From: an uncultured Bacteroides sp.
GTDB taxonomy: Bacteria > Bacteroidota > Bacteroidia > Bacteroidales > Bacteroidaceae
Direction: 5' to 3'
Assembly (NCBI GenBank): GCA_949292025.1
Contig: CASEYC010000072.1
Coordinates: 1-64,000, forward strand
DNA: 64,000 nucleotides
The first letter of the stretch is position 1, and each line of letters begins with the position of its first letter. The position numbers were made by a program, and so were the translations under genes. The notes under the pieces are model-generated. The model was not told the origin of the DNA, searched no databases, and worked only from the letters and a program-made list of their open reading frames with translations. Shown here one piece after another: positions 59,561 through 64,000 of this stretch.

Positions 59561-60313
59561 TCATTCGTTCACCTCCTTCTTAATCCAATCAAATCCGCGC
59601 TGCTCAATCTCCTGTGCCAGTTCCGGCCCGCCGGTCTTGACGATGCGGCCGCCCAGGAGCACGTGCACCGTGTCCGGCTTCAGATAGTCCAGCAGGCGCT
59701 GGTAGTGCGTGATGACCATAGCCGAGGTCTGCGGCGTGCGCAGCTTGTTGAAGCCTTCGGCCACGATGCGCAGGGCGTCCACGTCCAGGCCGGAGTCCGT
59801 CTCGTCCAGGATGGCGAAGGTCGGCTCCAGCATAGCCATCTGGAAGATTTCGTTGCGCTTCTTCTCGCCGCCGCTGAAGCCCTCGTTGACGGAGCGGTTG
59901 GCCAGCTTGCTGTCCAGCTCCACGATGGCACGCTTCTCGCGCATCAGCTTGAGGAACTCCGAGGCACTGAGGGCGGGCTGGTGGCGGTACTTGCGCTGCT
60001 CGTTCACCGCGGTGCGCATAAAGTTCACCATCGACACGCCGGGGATTTCCACCGGCGTCTGGAAGGACAGGAACAGCCCCTCGTGCGCCCGGTCTTCGGG
60101 CGAGAGGGCCAGCAGGTCCTTGCCGTTGAAGGTGACCGAGCCGCGCGTCACCTCGTAGGCGGGATGGCCCACCAGCACATTGCTCAGCGTGCTCTTGCCC
60201 GCGCCGTTCTGTCCCATCAGGGCGTGCACCTCGCCGTCGCGGATGGTGAGGTTGATGCCCCGTAATATCTCTTTGCCATTGATGTTGGCGTGCAGGTCTT
60301 TGATCTCTAACAT
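59561..60313 (-). CDS. sufC: Fe-S assembly ATPase SufC
   Basis: 250-residue ABC-type ATPase that drives the SufBD scaffold. Walker A is GQNGAGKSTLSNVL, the signature is FSGGEKKRNEIFQMA and Walker B is AILDETDSGLDVDALR. ATG 60313 gives the normal SufC start; the upstream extension crosses a TATCTTTG promoter box at 60346-60353. That promoter means sufC is expressed independently of sufB, which lies 2.9 kb upstream. Confidence 0.96.
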   Translation of the reverse strand: MLEIKDLHANINGKEILRGINLTIRDGEVHALMGQNGAGKSTLSNVLVGHPAYEVTRGSVTFNGKDLLALSPEDRAHEGLFLSFQTPVEIPGVSMVNFMRTAVNEQRKYRHQPALSASEFLKLMREKRAIVELDSKLANRSVNEGFSGGEKKRNEIFQMAMLEPTFAILDETDSGLDVDALRIVAEGFNKLRTPQTSAMVITHYQRLLDYLKPDTVHVLLGGRIVKTGGPELAQEIEQRGFDWIKKEVNE

Positions 60314-60345
60314 AAGTATATATTGAATTTGTCGTTCGCAAGGCG

Positions 60346-60353
60346 CAAAGATA
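60346..60353 (-). promoter_or_regulatory. -7 box TATCTTTG of sufC
   Basis: An exact match 32 bp before ATG 60313. It supplies the detached sufC gene with its own promoter. Confidence 0.6.
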
Positions 60354-60385
60354 CGAATTATTGCGTGTATTCCGAGATTAATGCT

Positions 60386-60393
60386 TAACTTTG
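60386..60393 (+). promoter_or_regulatory. -7 box TAACTTTG of the 33-residue ORF
   Basis: An exact match 31 bp before ATG 60425. Confidence 0.5.
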
Positions 60394-60424
60394 TGCCATT
60401 CAAACCAATAAAGGAGGAACGACT

Positions 60425-60526
60425 ATGAACGCAACCCTGTCATTAGAAGGTATCTTGCAGATGCTGCAGTCCCTCAGCACGGACACCCGCCGCGAGCCCG
60501 CCGCCCAAGCCTCCGCCACCCGGTGA
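60425..60526 (+). CDS. 33-residue peptide gene
   Basis: ATG 60425 follows a strong AAAGGAGG ribosome site and a promoter box at 60386. The peptide begins MNATLSLEGILQMLQSLSTD and ends in an Ala/Arg-rich tail. I have seen similar short LSLEGILQ/IQSLS peptides in Bacteroides genomes, but no function is known to me. It ends 45 bp before the next promoter. Confidence 0.55.
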   Translation: MNATLSLEGILQMLQSLSTDTRREPAAQASATR

Positions 60527-60570
60527 GAAAAAAATATCCCCGCCCCCTTGCGTATGTCAAGAAAACCGCC

Positions 60571-60578
60571 TACTTTTG
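60571..60578 (+). promoter_or_regulatory. Promoter of the GLUG lipoprotein: -7 TACTTTTG with -33-like CTTG
   Basis: TACTTTTG is preceded by CTTG at exactly 20-nt spacing (60547-60550). It places the transcript start just before ATG 60612 and identifies that ATG as the intended start. Confidence 0.6.
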
Positions 60579-60611
60579 CCAGACGTATAATCCATTAAAC
60601 CATTATTTGTT

Positions 60612-62169
60612 ATGAAGCTATTATTGAAAATTACCCCCCCATTTTTTAGGAAAGTTTAACTTTGTGGGACTCCTGTGCTCCCTTTCCCTGCTCCTGCTGG
60701 CCGCGTGCCACAGCGACGACAACGAACCCATCCCCGCCGACGGGCAGTCGCGCATCGTCACCATCACCCTCAACCTGCCCGAAGCAATGACCCGCTCCGC
60801 GGTCGGCGACGACGAGATGCCCACCCGCTACCTGATGCAGGTGATAGACAACGGCACGCCGGGCGAGGTAAGGGACATCACCGCCACCAAAGGCACCACC
60901 CTCGACCTCTACATCACCCACAGCTACGAATTCCTCTTCTGGGCAGACCGGGGCGAAGACTGCTACACCGCCACTGACCTGCAAGACATCCGGGTGGCCG
61001 ACGAGGCGGACGGGACTATGGGCATCGCCTACAGGGGCAGTGCCATTTGGAACGGCACCGACACCGCCATCGACGTGTCGTTGGACTTCGCCGTCTGCAA
61101 GATAACCCTCGTCAACACCACCAGCACCCTGTGGCGCGACAACTCCGTCTCCGTCCGGCTGGAGAAGGCGTACAGCAGCCTCAGCGCAAAGAGCGGCGTG
61201 ACAGGCAATGCCGCCTCCTATACCTACACCGAGAAAATCACCGGAGACATCGCCCCGGACACGGACATCGCCACCTTCTACGCCCTGACCAAGGCGGACG
61301 AGGAGCAGGACATCACCGTGCTGTGCAACAACACCGAGATAGCCACCGCCTCCGCTAAGCCCAGCCCGGGCCAACACCTCACCCTGAGCGGCAACATCGG
61401 CGGCGCATCCCAGGAGCCGACGGCGTCAGTAGTCATCACCGTCGCCATCAAGCAGTGGGCGGACGTTTCCATCAGTCTGGCCAGCCTGCTGACCGACGCC
61501 ACCGAGGCCTCCCCCTCGCTGGCAGGCAAGGGCACAGCAGATGATCCTTTCCTCATCCAAAACGCTGCCGACCTGAAGTGTTACATCGATAACTACATCT
61601 ATGGCCGTAGTTACGTCCGCCTTGAGAGCGACATCGAGATAACCAGCACCGACTGGACGCCGATAGATATTGACTTAAACGGAACCTTCGATGGCGGCGG
61701 GCACACCATTAGTGGGGAGATAACTGTTATTGAGGGCTCAATTGGAGAGAATTATGGCTTATTCGGTGTCTTGCCTCCTGAGGCCGCAATCCAGGACTTG
61801 GAGGTATCGGCCAACATCTCTGTCCCCGTCCCCGCAACCGGAACCCCATCAGGCGGTTTTTATGCCGGCGGCATCGCCGCGCGTTTGATGAATAGCAAGA
61901 TTACCAACTGTACCTACTCCGGCACCCTGACCGTCAAGGGGGACCTGTCAGAAGATGATGTGGTAATCGGAGGCATAGCAGGATATAACGATGGAACCAT
62001 CAGCGGCTGCACCTTCAGCGGCACCATTGACGTCACCGGCGTCACCGGTGTCACCGACGTTGACTTCATCAAGCTTGGTGGCATCGCGGGATTCAGCGGT
62101 GGTGGCACATTGGCTGACGACAATAAAGATACGGGTACTATCCGTGATATGCACAGTCCCGGCCGGTGA
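60612..62169 (+). pseudogene. GLUG-repeat surface lipoprotein, out of frame at a C7 tract (phase-variable candidate)
   Basis: ATG 60612 reads 15 codons, through a C7 tract (60634-60640) and a T6 tract, to a stop. Removing one C joins it to the long frame (60664-62169), giving a lipoprotein signal with lipobox LLAAC and then about 490 residues. The N-terminal part is fimbrillin-like (TITLNLPEAMTRSAV), and the C-terminal part has GLUG-type repeats (GGIAGYNDGTISGCTFSGTI) of a beta-helix adhesin. In the present sequence the gene is off unless a GTG at 60664 is used. Confidence 0.7.
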
Positions 62170-62235
62170 CTGCAACAACCGGCTGCCAAACCGGGATGGC
62201 GGAGAACCCGGCAGCACCCCCCGGACGGGCCTTTT

Positions 62236-62301
62236 GCCTTTGCTAAGCCGGGGCATCGCCTTTGCTAAGACAAGGCATCGCCTTTGCTAAGCCGAGGCAA
62301 A
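62236..62301. repeat. Array 3 of 22-bp dyad repeats (GCCTTTGCTAAG type)
   Basis: Three units of exactly 22 bp start at 62236, 62258 and 62280. Each begins GCCTTTGCTAAG and ends in GGC, so each can form a short stem (GCCTT with AAGGC in unit 2). It lies between the GLUG lipoprotein and the HU-like gene. Confidence 0.8.
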
Positions 62302-62359
62302 ACCCCGCCACAAGGGCCTGCGGAGGGGGACAATCGTTTAACCGCAAAAACAGACCGCT

Positions 62360-62830
62360 ATGCCATTTTTCAAAGCAGAAAAGAAGGCTGTCAACGACCT
62401 GTGGTATCCGCGTACCGTCACCGTGGGCCGCCCGCTGGAGATGGAAGACGTGTGCAAGCGCATCGCCGAAATGTCCACCGTCAGCGAGCCCGACTCCAAG
62501 GCGGTGCTCTCCGCCCTGGGCAAGGTGCTGGGCGACCTGATGAACACCGGCCGCACCGTCCACCTCGAGGGGCTGGGCCACTTCTACTACTCTTGCCTCT
62601 CCGGCGGACAGGGCAAGGCGACGAAGGAGGAAGTGGATTCCGACTGCATCGTGGGCACCCGCGTGCAGTTCCTGCCCGAACGCCGCGTGCGCAAGGACGG
62701 CGTCGTGACGCGCAACCTGGTGGATGACAATGTCTTCTGGGTGAACGTGGAGGATATGGGCGCCAACCCGGACAAGGTGGAGTCGTCCGACGACGAGGTG
62801 GAATCCGGCAACGAAGGCTCCTTCGGATGA
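62360..62830 (+). CDS. HU family DNA-binding protein (HU-HIG type)
   Basis: 156 residues with an HU/IHF-like fold (about 20-125): KAVLSALGKVLGDLMNTGRTVHLEGLGHFYY is the dimerisation and turn segment, and GTRVQFLPERRVRKDG follows. The C-terminal tail is acidic. Bacteroidales genomes carry many such HU-like paralogues, often near surface-polysaccharide or fimbrial genes. It lies 58 bp after array 3, codirectional with the GLUG lipoprotein gene. Confidence 0.88.
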   Translation: MPFFKAEKKAVNDLWYPRTVTVGRPLEMEDVCKRIAEMSTVSEPDSKAVLSALGKVLGDLMNTGRTVHLEGLGHFYYSCLSGGQGKATKEEVDSDCIVGTRVQFLPERRVRKDGVVTRNLVDDNVFWVNVEDMGANPDKVESSDDEVESGNEGSFG

Positions 62831-62845
62831 GCCGGGCAAGAAACA

Positions 62846-62903
62846 GGGGCGGGAAGGCCGCGGAGGAACGATGCTCCGGGCTTCCCGTCCCTTGGCGTTT
62901 TTT
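62846..62903 (+). terminator. Terminator after the HU-like gene
   Basis: Arms GGGGCGGGAAG (62846-62856) and CTTCCCGTCCC (62881-62891), with one G-U pair and further inner pairs, are followed by T6. Confidence 0.65.
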
Positions 62904-63012
62904 AGATAAGGTGATTGGCCTTCAGCCATTTCTTGCCGCCGGGGGTAAGGAAATATACCAAAGCAATGGCGCAAGGAATGCCCAAGAGTAAAAAACCGAT
63001 AATTGCTCCCAT
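62902..63012 (-). CDS. 36-residue single-helix membrane peptide
   Basis: ATG 63012 opens a frame starting MGAIIGFLLLGIPCAIALVY and ending PGGKKWLKANHLI: one transmembrane helix and a basic tail. It starts one base after the stop of the DUF6722-like gene and would be translated from the same mRNA. The pairing mirrors 27544-27862. Confidence 0.6.
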   Translation of the reverse strand: MGAIIGFLLLGIPCAIALVYFLTPGGKKWLKANHLI

Positions 63013-63013
63013 A

Positions 63014-63205
63014 CTACTTCTCCTCCTTCTTTTTATTGGTAAGTATTAATCCTAATATCAATGCCAGCAAGGCCGATGTGAATCCTAATCCGTAAATCAG
63101 CCACTTATTGTCTTCCATATCCTTGAACAAGGAAGCAATGACGACACCAGTAAAGATATATTTTGATATGTCAATCAAATAATTTCCCAGTTTCTCTTTC
63201 CACAT
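63014..63205 (-). CDS. Small membrane protein, DUF6722-like
   Basis: 63 residues with two transmembrane helices (YIFTGVVIASLF and YGLGFTSALLALILGLIL) and a Lys/Glu tail. It is homologous to 27544-27756. A TAACTTTG box at 63221-63228 gives it a promoter in the 49-bp gap after sufB. Function unknown; the DUF number is from memory. Confidence 0.75.
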   Translation of the reverse strand: MWKEKLGNYLIDISKYIFTGVVIASLFKDMEDNKWLIYGLGFTSALLALILGLILTNKKKEEK

Positions 63206-63220
63206 CTCTGATAAGCCCTA

Positions 63221-63228
63221 CAAAGTTA
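63221..63228 (-). promoter_or_regulatory. -7 box TAACTTTG of the DUF6722-like gene
   Basis: An exact match 16 bp before the ATG at 63205. Confidence 0.5.
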
Positions 63229-63254
63229 GTAATTTATATCAAGACAGCAATTAT

Positions 63255-64000
63255 TTACCCCACACTTCCCTCCAGCGACACGCTCAGCAGCTTCTGCGCC
63301 TCCACGGCAAACTCCATCGGCAGCTTGTTGAGCACCTCCTTGGCGTAGCCGTTGACGATGAGGCCCACGGCGTCCTCGGTGTTGATGCCGCGCTGGTTGC
63401 AGTAGAAGAGCTGGTCTTCGCTAATCTTCGAGGTCGTGGCCTCGTGCTCCACGATGGCCGTCTCGTTGTGGATGTCCATATAGGGGAAGGTGTGCGCGCC
63501 GCAGCGGCTGCCCAGCAGGAGGGAGTCGCACTGGCTGTAGTTGCGGGCGTTGTCGGCACGCTGGCCCACCTTGACCAAGCCGCGGTAGGAGTTCTCGCTC
63601 AGCCCGGCGGAGATGCCCTTGCTGACGATGGTGGAGCGGGTGTTGCGGCCCAGGTGAATCATCTTCGTGCCCGTGTCGGCCTGCTGGTGGTGGTTGGTGA
63701 CGGCCACGCTGTAGAACTCGCCCACGGAGTTGTCCCCCGCCAGGATGGTGCTGGGGTATTTCCAGGTGATGGCGCTGCCCGTCTCCACCTGCGTCCACGA
63801 CAGCTTGCTGCCCTCGCCCTTGCACAGGCCGCGCTTGGTGACGAAGTTGTACACGCCGCCCCGGCCCTCGGCGTCGCCGGGGTACCAGTTCTGCACGGTG
63901 CTGTACTTCACCTCGGCACGGTCGTGCACCACGATTTCCACGATGGCGGCGTGCAGCTGGTTCTCGTCGCGCATCGGGGCGGTGCAGCCCTCCAGGTAGG
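63255..64000 (-). CDS. sufB: Fe-S cluster assembly protein SufB, C-terminal half (cut by window edge)
   Basis: The frame runs off the right edge; about 248 C-terminal residues are visible. It contains [20 protein letters not shown], the conserved cysteine in [12 protein letters not shown] and [19 protein letters not shown], which are SufB hallmarks near the cluster site. The ATG at 63974 is internal, because upstream codons continue the SufB sequence. sufC does not follow directly. Confidence 0.95.
   Translation of the reverse strand, partial: YLEGCTAPMRDENQLHAAIVEIVVHDRAEVKYSTVQNWYPGDAEGRGGVYNFVTKRGLCKGEGSKLSWTQVETGSAITWKYPSTILAGDNSVGEFYSVAVTNHHQQADTGTKMIHLGRNTRSTIVSKGISAGLSENSYRGLVKVGQRADNARNYSQCDSLLLGSRCGAHTFPYMDIHNETAIVEHEATTSKISEDQLFYCNQRGINTEDAVGLIVNGYAKEVLNKLPMEFAVEAQKLLSVSLEGSVG

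Overview
The window comes from a Bacteroidota chromosome, almost certainly order Bacteroidales and Bacteroides-like. The evidence is TAnnTTTG -7 boxes in front of most genes, GLPGLI, TlpA/DUF4369 and fimbrillin/GLUG-type surface proteins, an HU-like protein, a succinate CoA-transferase, GH2 and GH84 glycosidases, and a SufBCDS iron-sulphur assembly system. By eye the core genes are GC-rich for Bacteroides; the islands at 27.5-27.9 kb and 42.6-46.4 kb are clearly AT-richer.

Layout. 0-7.4 kb: a transposase N-terminus cut by the left edge, a LytTR response regulator with an outer-membrane protein, a GLPGLI protein with a large TonB-receptor-like outer-membrane protein, and an AAA ATPase set between two copies of that receptor's 3' end. 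7.4-19.3 kb: leuS-yitT-rdgB, nadA, an rRNA/tRNA methyltransferase, an alkylation-repair cluster (MGMT-fold protein, AlkA-like glycosylase, Ada-like AraC/MGMT fusion), a second yitT, a second AAA ATPase and a DUF4294 protein. 19.4-34.2 kb: flavodoxin, a TetR-methyltransferase-ABC exporter cluster, an HhH outer-membrane protein, a radical SAM protein, a nuclease, a SulP transporter, rubrerythrin, nadB and a PH-domain protein. 34.2-42.5 kb: a GH2 glycosidase flanked by two copies of the PH gene's 3' end, lpdA, two tandem TlpA-like lipoproteins and a PBP4-type peptidase.

42.5-46.5 kb is the most system-like locus: a lipoprotein with a Gly/Ser linker and an AT-rich C-terminal HELFH metallopeptidase-like domain, followed head to tail by five paralogous small secreted proteins, the last truncated. 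It looks like a surface effector with an expanding immunity array. 46.5-54.1 kb: GH84 O-GlcNAcase, CoA-transferase, a candidate small RNA, an aspartic protease and sufS.

The suf genes lie on the minus strand in the order B, C, D, S, but foreign cargo separates every pair. Between sufB and sufC lie a small-membrane-protein pair, an HU-like gene and an apparently phase-variable surface lipoprotein. Between sufC and sufD lies a GxxExxY nuclease gene with 33-bp terminal inverted repeats. Between sufD and sufS lie a cupin/HxlR pair, an ECF sigma factor and a PIN toxin-antitoxin pair. sufD itself carries an in-frame palindromic insert.

The strongest theme is palindromic repeat DNA. (i) A GCGGATT family: two palindromic intergenic copies (one closely matching, one related but diverged) plus the copy that carries the GxxExxY nuclease. 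(ii) Three arrays of 22-23 bp dyad units with unrelated sequences but the same period. (iii) A two-copy GGTACGCCTAAGC hairpin family. (iv) The palindrome inside sufD. Two genes (AAA ATPase and GH2) are each bracketed by duplicated 3' tails of the preceding gene that differ almost only at synonymous sites. All gene functions are read from sequence motifs and memory of the families; no database search was run.
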